From positions 72,709,006-72,773,005 of the forward strand of contig CATQJL010000223.1 of assembly GCA_958299035.1 (NCBI GenBank): a DNA stretch of 64,000 nt, given 5' to 3'. Shown one piece after another: positions 1 through 11,647 of this stretch (positions are counted from its first letter, which is position 1; each line of letters opens with the position of its first letter). A model generated the notes under the pieces. It had not been told where the DNA came from. It saw only the letters and a list, made by a program, of their open reading frames with translations, and did not search any database. The position numbers were made by a program, and so were the translations under genes. Source of the stretch: Cylicocyclus nassatus (Eukaryota > Nematoda > Chromadorea > Rhabditida > Strongylidae).

Positions 1-352
1 TCGACAAAAATCGAGACCTCCGAGGAAATTTTTTAAAGCTAAAAACGGCAGATTAGGAGAATCTAAAAATATTGCCGTATAGTCCGAAACTTTTTATATT
101 TGTGCCATCTTAACCCTTTCCGTACTTTGGAATGAAATTTCTAAAAATTAGCCTAACTTTGAGCAGATAAAAATGACGGGTGAAGAATTGTGGCAATTTA
201 AAAAAGCATACAGGATCGTGGCTGGCAAATGTAACCTTAGAAAAAAAGGAAAAGCTGCATCGAATGCATGTTGTTTTTTTATTCAGGTCATAATTGTGCA
301 TGGTTTCATAGTAGTTTGAAAAACGGGCAAAACTTTCGGGACAACATAATAT

Positions 353-1005
353 ACAGGGTGTCCCCAAAAAGTGTGCCCACTATTTGCTTGTCAATAGAGC
401 TGGCTTTAACTTAGTTTTACAGTATAGAGCAAGTTACCCATCTCTCTCTATTACCGTAACACGGTAGAAGCTTCAAGGAGGGTTTTGAGCCATAAAAGTC
501 CAAAGTGTGCCTCTGAATGGAAACGAAACAGCCTAAAAACTGCCACAACGATTCATTATAGTTGCTGATTCTAAATGTGAAGTTCGAAACTTATTATCAA
601 TTAATTAATTATTAATTATTAATTATTATTATTATTAATTATTAATTAATCAATTAATTATATTATTAACTTAATATCATGATGCTTCATTAAAAAGTTT
701 TGCTAGGTAAGCAGTAGCGGCTGTTTTATCAAAATTCCTAAAAAGTGCGATCACACCATTTAGAAAGCTTTGCAGCCTTGTGCATAGCTGAGTATTAAAC
801 TCACGTGTCCACGAAAATCTTAATACACAACTTTTGACATTTTTATGAAAATTTTTGAAACGGCTATAGTGTACGGTGTCATGTCATTGTAAAAAAATTT
901 TTTTCGCAATGACACCATATACTTGAAGTTTCTACCGTAATTCTACAGCAATGAAGAGCGATCGGTGATTTGGTCTACACTGTGAATATAAGTTGAAGCC
1001 AGCTC
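353..1005. mobile_element. Foldback/mariner-type MITE
   Basis: The left end reads acagggtgtcc, a type of terminus common in mariner-like elements. An internal block at 397-479 (starting gagctggctt) recurs in reverse complement at about 917-1005, so the piece folds back on itself. The right arm does not extend to a matching acagggtgtcc end, so that end is lost or truncated. A second copy of the left arm lies at 21150-21325. No transposase is visible. The AT-rich loop (592-670) is entered separately. Confidence 0.55.
592..670. repeat. AT-rich (TTAAT)n-like simple repeat
   Basis: The stretch is almost entirely combinations of taat, attaatt and tattatt. It sits in the loop of the surrounding foldback element. 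No coding or RNA function is apparent. Confidence 0.8.
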
Positions 1006-1240
1006 TCCAAAACAGTACTCGAAGCTCTTGAAAGACTTTATTACAAAAGAGCTATTGGCAATCATACAGTCGGTCTGTACAAGATAGGAGTGCCACTCTC
1101 GCCCGCATTGCCGCTAAACCCACAGTAAGGAAACTGGCTCACAAAAATCAAATACGTGCGCGCTGTGGTTCATACTTATTCCTTGAGCTACTATGTCTTC
1201 ACCAATCACCATTTTCCTCGGTTCCTTTGTATCTACCATA

Positions 1241-2005
<765 letters not shown>

Positions 2006-2064
2006 ACAAAGTCAAAAACGCCTTTTCAGGAATTCTTGATGCCTCTGAGAGCTCTTGACATGAA

Positions 2065-2164
2065 GAAAGGATGAATGTTTCACGAGGGGATTGCTACAGA
2101 TGTGCCGAATGAATGAAAGTATAAATGTTTTACGAGGGGATTGCTAGAGATGTGCTGAACAAAA
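2065..2164. repeat. Two-unit 50-bp tandem repeat
   Basis: Units start at 2065 and 2115, both with gaaag, and share acgaggggattgcta and agatgtg. Differences between them are scattered substitutions. Confidence 0.75.
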
Positions 2165-2358
2165 TGATGCTCAATGCAGGCGGGAGTTCTGAAGGTGCTC
2201 TTTGACAGTCTTCAACAAATTTCAAAGATTCTATGTTTGCATGAGATGTTTGCATGAAAAACACCTTGTAAAGCGAAGTTCAGCAAATGGGAAAAGCTTT
2301 GTAATCAGCATTGCAACATACTTCGCCGATAAAATCTACTTCGAGTTGAGTTCTAAGA

Positions 2359-3102
2359 CCCGTATGCACGTACATCTCCGCTGAAGAGGGGAGGGGATCT
2401 GAGAGCGGATGCGTCATATCTCGCTACTCTGCGCATCTTCTTCTTCTTTCTCTATCTTGCTTATTAAGTTTTTCATACACTTATTCCTGCGCATAATTTG
2501 CCAGGCTACTTCCATACAAGATTGATTTCTTGCCATTTTGTCTGATCCCCAGGCGATTCCCTGGGAATCACCTCTCATTTTCAAAGTGATTTATTTTCCT
2601 GAGAAGTCAATGAAAACGCTGTAAAATTGTACTGAGGATGCACTACGGCACCGCTAAGCATGTTTTCGACAGGAGAAGCGGAATCTGAAGATTGTTAATT
2701 TTTCGATGATCCCTAGCTCGCAAGCTAGGGATTACCGAAGATTTCGATATCCTAGATTTCACTTATTCCTACTATAAACATCTTTAGCAGCACCGAGTAT
2801 ATCAACAGTACAATATACAGCGTTTCATTGAGTTTTCAGGGAGATAAATGGCATTGAATTTGGGAGGTGATCCACTCGGAATTCCTTGGGGATTCCCAGG
2901 GGATCACACAAAATAGTGAAAATCTAATCAATTATGCCAGTAACCTGGCCTCAATTATGCGCAGGTATTAGTTTATGAGAACTTTTAAAAGCAAGATAGA
3001 GGAGGAAGAAGATAGATAAGAAAGATACCTAGAGTAGCGAGATATGACGCATCCCCTCTCAGATCCTCTCCCCTCCCCAGCGGCGATGTACGTGCATACG
3101 GG
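2359..3102. mobile_element. Foldback (TIR) element
   Basis: The ends are cccgtatgcacgtacat and its reverse complement. The arms (about 2359-2620 and 2820-3102) match imperfectly along some 260 bp, including the ctgatccccaggcgattccc / gggattcccaggggatcac pair. The loop contains a short perfect hairpin (ccctagctcg / cgcaagctaggg region near 2710). No ORF resembles a transposase, so this is a non-autonomous element. Confidence 0.7.
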
Positions 3103-4756
3103 CCTAAATGTATTAGATTGTAAAGAATGTTCCCGGACACTTTTGGAAAATTTTTTACGCATTTTAATGGCGCTCGGTCGGACTTTGACAACAGGATTTT
3201 AACACTATTCTAGAGGAAAGCATAAATTTTCAGATTCGCTTCCGAGTTTTATGAACATCAAAACATGTTTGATCTGCACATCAAAAATAAAATCTTTTCA
3301 ACCAAAAAATTTCACAATTCGCCTTTCTGCTGCCAGTTTTCTGTGCAGTGCAAAGAATTTCGCCCAAATCTTAGATGATCTGAATGGGGAGCCTTTCAAC
3401 TTCTAACACACAACTGCATTAGCGTTTCGCGATTTGAGCTCAGAAATTATGAGCCGACAAACTTCCTCTGACCGCTGCTCTTTTCGCATGTGACGTCGCT
3501 TCTGCGGAAATCATCTGGCCTGGGTGATGGGTCCAAAAGGTGTGCAAAGCATTACCCCAACAGTGTTTTCAGTAATCAAAGATTTGGTCCGCTCTGTGCA
3601 GAACTAGAAGACTTCAAAGTTACCCGCAAGAATGGTGCATTTTGGGGACAGGAAATGGTCGATTTTTTGCAAGTGGTACTTCAAATACACAAATGGTCCC
3701 CATAACAGCCCCCGCAAATCTACAGGGTCTGGGCTCTCCAGCTCTCATCATGCCTGAGATAATCCTGCACAAGCAGGCCATTTTTTCCATCGACTCTTTC
3801 CCTTTTGGCATGCTGGTGGACCGCAGTGAGGTGAAAAGCCAACAAGACAAACATTTGCTATAGATGAAATTGTCTTTGCAAAGAAATTTGTAGATTTGAG
3901 AAAGGATCGATCTGCTTGGAGCTACAGCAATTTGAAAAAAAATGTTTGCAAGGGCCCAGAAACTTCTTTACGACCTAATAAGAATACCGCCCCCCACTTG
4001 TAATAAACTTTGAGGGGCAGAAGAGATAAAAATCACTTGAAATTAGAAAATAAAATGTTCTACCACCCTCCGAGTGACATCAGGTGGCCATATGCTCACC
4101 TAGTTGGAAAAAAAAACTGAGCAAACCTTATTTCATAAGAGTTTTTCATACAATTCATTGTTTTCTTTTAGAGCCACCAGGTCTGAAACTAAGGCATTAC
4201 TTGTGCGTCGCAAACAATCATCTTCCAGCTTTTTACTGCTGGAAAATCTCAGTAAAGTTTTGATACAACCTTTAATCACATTATTATATTTATTGAACAC
4301 ATGATGTATGAACATATCGTAGTAAAGGCAAGGCAAAGAAACTTAGAGAAACCAACATTCACTTCTAGGCCCATTTATAGATAATACTTTGGGTAAGCAA
4401 TACGATACAGCGAATTTGATTTTTTCATTTTTTTTTCGAAAATCGTAAGTCACAGAAATGCTTCTTCGACACAAACTCCGCACTGTTGGGAACTGTGGAT
4501 CGAAAGATTTGCTTTTGCGAAAGGTGCAAAATTCTTTTGCTATTCATAAGTGTTTGGCACAACTCTGAGTGTATCGAACATTCATCATGGTTTGAGATAT
4601 CAGAACGCTTCAGGCTTTGATGGTTGCAGATTTTATCCCCTATGCGACACCATTTTTTGCAGAGAAAACAATGCTACTGATAGAGATTGAAAAATGTCTG
4701 CGACTGAGTAGCTTAATTCCCATTTCTCGCACAGGTTTTCCTGTGGCCGTATCCAT
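3103..4756. other. Unassigned AT-rich stretch
   Basis: Contains only short open frames (longest about 76 codons, around 3620-3863 on both strands), none recognised. No splice structure, RNA gene or repeat partner was seen. Confidence 0.5.
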
Positions 4757-5005
4757 CAACGAACTCTGAGGGTTATTAGTTTGGCCCTGGAAAGCAATTA
4801 ACCCGTATTCATGAAACACAAAGTAGCCTTAACCCTGAGGGTTGAATCTACCCTTGAGGGTAAACCTTACCCCGAAAGCGATTAACTCGTATTCATCAAC
4901 GAATCCTGAGTGTTAAACTAATCCTGGAGGGTAAAACTTACGTAATTCATCAGGGTTGATTTAACCCTAGCTTCGAGTAAGGTTAACTCTACCCTGACAC
5001 TCCAT
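4757..5005. repeat. Cluster of short palindromic CCTGAGGGTTAA-type repeats
   Basis: Several short inverted motifs of the form ctgagggtta / taaccct are interleaved with cgtattcatcaacgaa. The flank motif (gtattcat, or its reverse atgaatac) also accompanies the CCTCAAGGTAAA palindromes at 57556-57845, which points to a related family with a different core. Confidence 0.55.
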
Positions 5006-5435
5006 ACAAACATTTACTCGCATCTAATAGTTTTATGAAAAACGATCAATGAGTATTGTAGTATTCAGTATTAGATTGTTGTTATAGTATTTAGTTTCGA
5101 CTTCGTTTTATGTTTAAATTTGAAGCACATGAAACATTGAGTTCGCGAGAAAAAGAATTATAGCTTTGGTGACAAATGAATGCGACGAGGAAAAATGATT
5201 GCGCATTCCACTCTGACAAGTGCCAAAACAGAAGAACCACTTTATGTTAACATGCATTGACCCCTAAAAGAGTAGCACAAGCCAGGTATAAAACGAACTG
5301 CGCAAAAGTACAACTTACACGGCACAATTGCACGCATGAAAATAAGCTCACGCTGTAAGATTGGATGCTGCACAAATAGCTTGAGATGTATTATAAAAAC
5401 TAGTGTTAAAAGCTTAATCGTTGATTATACTACTA
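5006..5435. other. Unassigned intergenic DNA
   Basis: AT-rich sequence with no recognised gene or repeat. It ends at the CTAG terminus of the Helitron-like element. Confidence 0.4.
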
Positions 5436-6629
5436 CTAGCTGGCTTACCCGGCTCCGCCGTATCCGGACCAAACTTGGCACACATACACTTCGGGCCCCG
5501 GCGGGTATCACAGTCCACTTTTCGTTATCGATCGATGTCGATTTTACCGATTTTTATCGATTTTTTTGCAGAGTTCACCTACAGGGCTAGGAGTTGGCAC
5601 AGGGGCGGAAGTGAGCATGGGGATTCCGAATACAATATTAGTTTTCAGAATTATCGATTACTTTTATTGATTTTATCGATTTTTTGTAAATTTTGACATG
5701 CGAGGCTGGGATTTTGCACAGGGGGGGGGGATAATCGAGCATGCTGATAACGAACACAATATTAGTTTTCGGGATCGTCCATTACTTTTATCGATTTTAT
5801 CGATTTTTTTTTGTAAAGTTTGACCTGCGGGGCTGGGAGTTTGCACAGGGGGGTAATCGAGCATGCAGATTACGAATACAATAATAGTTTTCAAGATCGT
5901 CCATTACTTTTATCGATTTTATCGATTTTTTGAAAGTTGAGCTAGGGGGCTGGAATTTGGCACAGGGGTGTAATCGAGCATGCTGATCACCCCCCTTGGG
6001 GATGATCAGCATGCTCGATTACCCCCCTGCGCCAACTCCCAGCCCCGTAGCTCAAACTTTGCAAAAAAATCGATAAAATCGATAAAAGTAATCGATAATC
6101 CTGAAAACCAATATTTTATTCGGAATCCCCATGCTCGATTACCCCCCTGCGCCAACTCCCAGCCCCGTAGCTCAAACTTTGCAAAAAAATCGATAAAAGC
6201 GATAAAAGTAATCGATAATCCCGAAAACCAATATTGTATTCGGAATCCCCATGCTCGATTACCCCCCTGTGCCAACTCCCAGCCCCGTAGCTCAAACTTT
6301 GCAAAAAAATCGATAAAATCGATAAAAGTAATCGATAATCCTGAAAACCAATATTGTATTCGGAATCCCCATGCTCACTTCCCCCCTGTGCCAACTCCCA
6401 GCCCCGTAGGTGAACTCAGCAAAAAAATCGATAAAAATCGATAAAATCGATATCGATCGATGACGAAAAGTAGCCTATGACACCCGCCGGGGCCCGAAGT
6501 GTGTGTGTGCCAAGTTTAGTCCCGATCGGTTCAGAAATGGAATTTTCTATTCGGAACATACGTACATACATACAGACATACAGACATACAGACATACAGA
6601 CAAACAGACATTCAGTTTTATATATAAGA
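5436..6629 (-). mobile_element. Non-autonomous Helitron-like element with palindromic 120-bp array
   Basis: Read on the minus strand, the element starts TC (6629-6628) followed by TTATATATAAAACTG, and ends in a small CGGC-GGA-GCCG hairpin and CTAG (5439-5436). It is flanked by A and T, all as expected of Helitrons. The interior is an array of about 120-bp units. Three to four units lie in one orientation (starts 6011, 6131, 6251, 6371) and diverged units lie in the opposite orientation from about 5580 to 5980, meeting at a palindrome centred near 6000. Long open frames through the array (for example 5980-6444) only reflect the repeat. No Rep/helicase is present. Related copies are at 57106-57481 and 55147-55400. 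Confidence 0.7.
6561..6612. repeat. 8-bp microsatellite (catacaga)n
   Basis: About five imperfect copies of catacaga lie just inside the TC end of the Helitron-like element. The same motif in opposite orientation (tctgtatg) sits at 57124-57185 in the related copy. Confidence 0.85.
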
Positions 6630-6732
6630 TAACAGTGAAAGAATAGAAATAAAAGTATAAAGTGAATTTAGCACGTACTTAGGCATTCTGTGATGTGAGT
6701 TTGCACAAGCACGCGTAACTGACGCCTTTACC

Positions 6733-7002
6733 GTTCCTCACGATGACCACTGCACATTATGAGTTCGGGGCGCTAAGGAATGTACAAGTGTGGACGAATG
6801 GGCAGGTGGATAGCTGCGGAGACTATGGCGCAGGCGGTAAAGAGTTTGCGTCCCTATGGAGCCAAATTTTGCATTGTGGAAAATGTATTTTGTGAATTCG
6901 CAGACGATTTTCGAGCAAGCAGACCCTCATCGAAAATCGCCTGCGAATTCGCAAAATACAATTTGCAAAAATGCATAATGTGCAGTGGTCGTAGTGAGGA
7001 AC
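6733..7002. mobile_element. Foldback MITE with nested hairpin
   Basis: The outer ends gttcctcacgatgaccac and its near-perfect reverse complement (6974-7002) bracket an inner hairpin. Its arms (about 6871-6915 and 6930-6974) pair through tgaattcgcagacgatttt. The 112-codon open frame at 6780-7118 is a product of this palindrome. Confidence 0.75.
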
Positions 7003-8052
7003 TCGCTCATAACTTTTCTCAGAAGATCATAAAGCAGCTAAGGAACACGGATCTGGTACTAGTGCCCCAAAGCCAGCCGAATGATATGCATCACGTGTGG
7101 AAATCCCACTTCGACTGAGAGTCCTTTCCTTGTAAATAAAGAAAACTAGGTTATAATCTTCCAAAAGTGCCGGTGAAGCGAGTTTCTGCATATATGTTTT
7201 TGAAAAAATGCTGTTCACTCCTTTTCTCTAAGTCATATATTAGTACACAGCATTCTATGAATTTGTAAAGGACATAGTAATTATTTGCTATTGCTATTGT
7301 ATTGCAGTAACCATCGAGAATGAATAAATAAATAATTCTTACAAAAGCAGCATTTTCAAAGAAAATGACATAGAATCGTGTGCAGTTTTTGGCACTCAAG
7401 ATCAAAAATTTGATTAAGAACCTACTGTCGGTACAAAACAGAGTTTGAGTGAGGAATAACATGAACCGACAAGTGGAAAACTTCGAGCAAGCAACGACGA
7501 CGGGACAAAAGAATTTCTGAGTTGATTACGTTATGTGATGGCAGCACTAAGAGTAAAAATGTTTTGTGACGATTCAGCCGTTTACGATCAGTAGATTCCA
7601 GTAGCGTACCGACGGGGGAAGGGTGGGGGCATTCATCTCATTTGACCTGAGATTATCATTCGGAAAAACTTCCTAGGTTAAACTTAATCCCGCCCATCTT
7701 CACGTGCTTCAAGATACTCAGTTGAACAGTACAAAAACTGTCCAGTCAAGTGTTACGGTAGTTTGACAGAATGCCACTTCCGAGGGTGAATTTTAGGGCG
7801 ACCGAGGGAGATACCCCAAGGTCTGCTAATAACATCGTGCAGAAACATTTGCGATTTGCCCTAATGATTCCTCTGGGTTGACACCTTCAAGGCAGGAAGA
7901 CCTCCCAGGATATTGCAAACTATGAGTTCTCAGTTCTATAGATCTAAATTTTTCACCACAATCTTGCATTGACCTAATGAGCTGTAGTCTTAGCAAATGC
8001 CAGTTGATAGTAGTAATTAATTTGACTACCTCATGTTTGAGTTCAAAATTAA
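7003..8052. other. Unassigned AT-rich stretch
   Basis: No recognised gene, RNA or repeat partner. It contains only short open frames. Confidence 0.4.
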
Positions 8053-8505
8053 AGGCAGTGTCCGGCCAAAAACTTGATTTTGAGATTTTGTGCTTAACCG
8101 GGCCTATTCCCTATGCTGAATCCGAAAATCCACATTGGAAAGCGCGAAAACGGCGAAAAAGGGCTTTAACGCAGGAGTGAAATCAAAAGTAGGCGGGGTC
8201 TTCCCCAGGGTGAATTCACGGTCCCAGCTTTCGGAGCGATCTTTTCAATCCCACTAACCGCCCTGACATCTCAACGGACGAAGTGCGAATACATGATCTG
8301 AAGTCGGAAGCGAAAAGATCGCTCCGGGAGCTGGCACCGTGAATTCACCCTGAGGAAGACCCCGCCCACTTTCGATTTCCCTCCTGTGTTATAGCCCTTT
8401 TTTGCCGTTTTTGCGCTTTCCAATGTGGATTTTCGGATTCAGCGTAGCGAATAGGCCTGGGTAAGCACAAAATCTCAAAATCGAGTTTTTGGCCGGACAC
8501 TGCCT
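8053..8505. mobile_element. TTAA-flanked foldback MITE (AGGCAGTG family)
   Basis: The termini AGGCAGTGTCCGGCC and the reverse complement are flanked on both sides by TTAA (8049-8052 and 8506-8509), the target duplication typical of piggyBac-type transposases. The arms of about 200 bp pair almost end to end. A half copy lies at 21326-21501, and another copy begins at 63936 behind its own TTAA. It is non-autonomous. Confidence 0.8.
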
Positions 8506-8519
8506 TTAAAGAATGCAAT

Positions 8520-8870
8520 TATTCACTGTAATTATTATTCAAAACCCTAGTTTTGTTTCATCCATTTCTTGCTAGGCGACATCCTTGATAGCAGTCATCG
8601 ATTTTTTTTTCCATATTGGCAGTTCTCGAAGGTTGCCCATGCGCAGAAATCTGCCTCTCCCGCTAGCCAGCCTTGAACCACTGTCTTTCGCGTTGAATGC
8701 AATCGTTCGACCAAATCAAACCTGCCCAAGTGGCTTCGTTTTTCAAGAGCGCTCAAGATTTTTATGTCCAAAAATGATCCGAATTCTGATTAATAGCTCG
8801 TTGGATACTGGAATGAGGCGTAGTACGTTTAACGTAGGCCCGCCTCTAGCCGAGCTGGGCTAAGGCATTT
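8520..8870. repeat. Diverged copy of the tRNA-like repeat
   Basis: Matches about 15660-15980 along its length: ccttgatagc, gaacca, accaaatc/accaaacc, tttttcaag, atgatccg, taatagctcg. It includes the degenerate counterpart of the A-box/B-box segment described at 15768-15838. No open frame is supported. Confidence 0.5.
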
Positions 8871-8880
8871 GCTATAGGCC

Positions 8881-9549
8881 TGGGTTGCTTTTCAAAACTT
8901 ACTTGCATGAGTTATAAAGATGTACATGATTTGTTTATACGTAAATAATTGTAAATAAGGTGATTTGAAATTGATTTTAGAATTTTTTAAAATTTCTATC
9001 TAGCTTTATAAAAAATTTTTTGGGGGCTTTCGAGGCAGTGAGACCACAAAATTTTTTTCGGAGTGCATGACGCCCGCACCTTCATTTTAAGAATTTTTGC
9101 CCCCCCCCCCCCGTCGGAACGGAAATCCTGGGTACGCCCGTAGTTTCTCATTTATGTGATTCGCCACTGACAGCGACCACTGACCAATCTTCAACATGTA
9201 AATTTGACAAGAGTTAACAAAGCTTAGGCGCTTCTGCTTTTGGAAATGCCTGAAAAGCTCCAGATTTTTTCGGGCCTCTAAGCACATTTCTCATCTCATT
9301 TCTCACACCTTTGATTTCTTCACAAGCAAGAGAATGAAACGAAAATCTCTCTGATGGATCAAATTGGAAACCTCGCAGTTTCTTTTAATTTCATTGTCAG
9401 CTATGATCGGTTTCAGCCCCACATATATCGGATTCAGTACAGCTTTCTTCAATGTGGAGTAGAAAAAAGCAAATGTGCCGCGTAGTAAAGAACTTTTGCT
9501 ATAAGTTTGAAAGTCCATGTCTTCAAAATGATTGAGATGGGAAAGATTA
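8881..9549. other. Unassigned stretch with a 13-C run
   Basis: Contains a homopolymer of C at 9100-9112. The region around it (gtcggaacg, gggtacgcccg) looks like decayed repeat. No gene was recognised. Confidence 0.4.
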
Positions 9550-9551
9550 TA

Positions 9552-9780
9552 TAGGGCTTATCAAATTGACTGTCGTTTGCACCAACATCTCCATCTTCGC
9601 GCTGGACTCTGCGTCTCTTCTGCGGCACATGCTCTCCGAGCACTTTCCCAGGGCGAGCGTGGTAAAGGCGGAGCCTCAATCGATTGGAAGTGATTAGAGA
9701 GCATCTTCCGCAGAAGAGACGCAGAGTCCAGCGCGATGATGGAGATGCTGGTGCAAAGACACTCAATTTGATAAGCCCTG
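9552..9780. mobile_element. Tc1/mariner-type MITE with TA duplication
   Basis: The left end tAGGGCTTATCAAATTGA and right end tcAATTTGATAAGCCCTg form a terminal inverted repeat flanked by TA on both sides (9550-9551 and 9781-9782). The arms of about 85 bp also pair through gcgctggactctgcgtctc. It is too short to encode a transposase. Confidence 0.8.
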
Positions 9781-9865
9781 TAAGAGTATGTTCAAAATTC
9801 CGGCTTGGAGATTAGCTGACTAACCTATCCCAAATCAATTCAAAAAATCAATTCTATACGTTAGA

Positions 9866-11647
9866 AGACGGGACTCCGACTTTTTTTTCGACAAAATAAA
9901 ATCTATTGCGAGGAACTTCCACACCAACCTCTTTCGCTCATCAACACCCATGCCGATGCCTCTCGTTCTCACTAATGAAGTACCTCCACTAAATCTACTT
10001 GCTGAAATGCGCACGGCATTTCCCACCATGAAGAGTTCACGGCTCCAAGACCAGACCATCTTTCCGTCAAATTTCTGCGAGCCGGAGGACAACGTCTACA
10101 CAAGATTCAAAATTCGCACCTGACATCTTACCTTCAGAGGAGAGAATTTCCGTCCAGTAAGGAACGTCAAGAAACGTCCTTCTCTTCAAGAAGGGTACGG
10201 GAGGATCGGAACTACCGTCTTATATGCCTGCTGAGTGTGTTGTACAAGCTTTTAACAAAGATTGTCCACGCTTGCATACCTAGGACACTGGACGAAACCG
10301 AATCCCAAGAACAAGCTGGATTTCGTAAAGGCTTCAGCTGCATCCATATCCGGACGGCTTCGAGGGTCATAAAAGTCTGCCGGGAGTACCGACTGCCTCT
10401 TGTCCTAATTTTCGTCAACTACGAGAAAGCCTTTGACAGCGTCGAAACCAACGCCATCCTTTCTACGCTAGTCGATCAAGGAGTGGACCCAGCTAACGTG
10501 AGGACGTTAACCGACCGCTACAAGGACCTGTACAACGGCGATGCAGCTATTCCATGCCCCTGACCATCCCAATTGAAAAAGGGTCCGACAAGGCGACGCA
10601 ATCTCGCCGAAGCTGTTCCGGCCTTGCAGTGGGTGATGAAGTCAGTGGACCGCGAAGAGAGAGGCATACGAGTTGATGGGAAATTCCTGTCAAAACCTTC
10701 GTTTTACGGACGACATCGTCCCCTTCTCGAGCAGTATCACTGAAGCCGAAACGATGCTGAAGGAACTAAACGAAGTAGGGAAGAAGATAGGACAAGCAAG
10801 TACATCGGAAGAAAACTCAGCTCAGCCCATGAAGAGCGCTTTTTGCGAATGCAAAAATGGATTTGGAATGCGCCATAGTGTAAACGTCTTACGTGTATCC
10901 CGGAAACAGTGAACAATGTTCGGTGAACATAGAGAACGACTTGAGGGAAGAACTCAACAGGAAAAGAAGAGCAGCTTGGGCCGCCTTCTTCTGAATCAAG
11001 CCCCCGACCAACTGACGAACTGTGCTGGAGCTGAGAGCTGTGCCACCTGTTCGAATCAACCGTTCTCCCGCCGCTCTGATACACAGCTGAGACTTGAGCC
11101 GACATTGTAACCACGTCGAAAGCTCCACGGACCATCCACAGAGCGCTTGAGCACTGTCTTCAGAAGACGAGCCGCCACAATTAACATCTTGTCGGATTTC
11201 GCAGTACGGATTTGAGATGAATGTCTCGTCTTCGTGGCCCAGCGGAATACGTTGCGAAAGCGAAGCATCGATGGTCACACTTTGAGAAGAACAGACGACA
11301 TAGGATAAAAACATCGGAGGGGATTCCTCGCAAAGCAAAACGTGCCCGAGTGAGACCTCCGACGAAATGGGCAGACGTGTTCGTGGAACGTATGGACCAG
11401 CTGAGAAATCAGATGGATGCGACTTTCGCGCCTAGAACTCGTGCACACAGCCACGACGACAACCAAGAAGATCGTGGATGTCTGAAGCGAGGGATAGGAA
11501 CCAATGGAAGCTTCTGTTATGTACCAAAGTGGATGCAGAGAATCCTTTATCCGAGGGAGCAATCCACCAGAATGAGAAGTGCACGCTTGTCACAACTATA
11601 TATAGCTGACTTATTTTCAAAAACAAGTAACATATCCTTATCATATT
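9866..11647 (+). pseudogene. RTE-clade non-LTR retrotransposon, broken copy (arm A)
   Basis: The 3' half of an RTE ORF (RT domain to C terminus), read in several frames with stops. The RT core is at about 10237-10560 (QAGFRKGFSC, then FVNYEKAFDSVET, holding the catalytic Asp of motif A). The YxDD-type box is at 10690-10725 in another frame (RFTDDIV). The C-terminal part at 11221-11400 reads AKHRWSH, RPPTKWADVF and ERMDQLRNQM, and is typical of strongylid RTE ends. The 5' end starts abruptly near 9866, whereas the sister copy on the minus strand continues upstream to about 45830. It therefore marks one edge of the inverted duplication rather than an ordinary 5' truncation. No endonuclease domain is present here. 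Confidence 0.85.

Noticed and set aside
5980..6444. 154-codon repetitive open frame
   Set aside because: The period is exactly 120 bp (divisible by 3), so the frame stays open because of the repeat. Minus-strand frames are open for the same reason.
5436..6629. CRISPR-like array
   Set aside because: Units are 120 bp, contiguous and without unique spacers, and they reverse orientation. The context is eukaryotic.
6780..7118. 112-codon open frame as a small gene
   Set aside because: It is read through a foldback element and lacks any recognisable motif.
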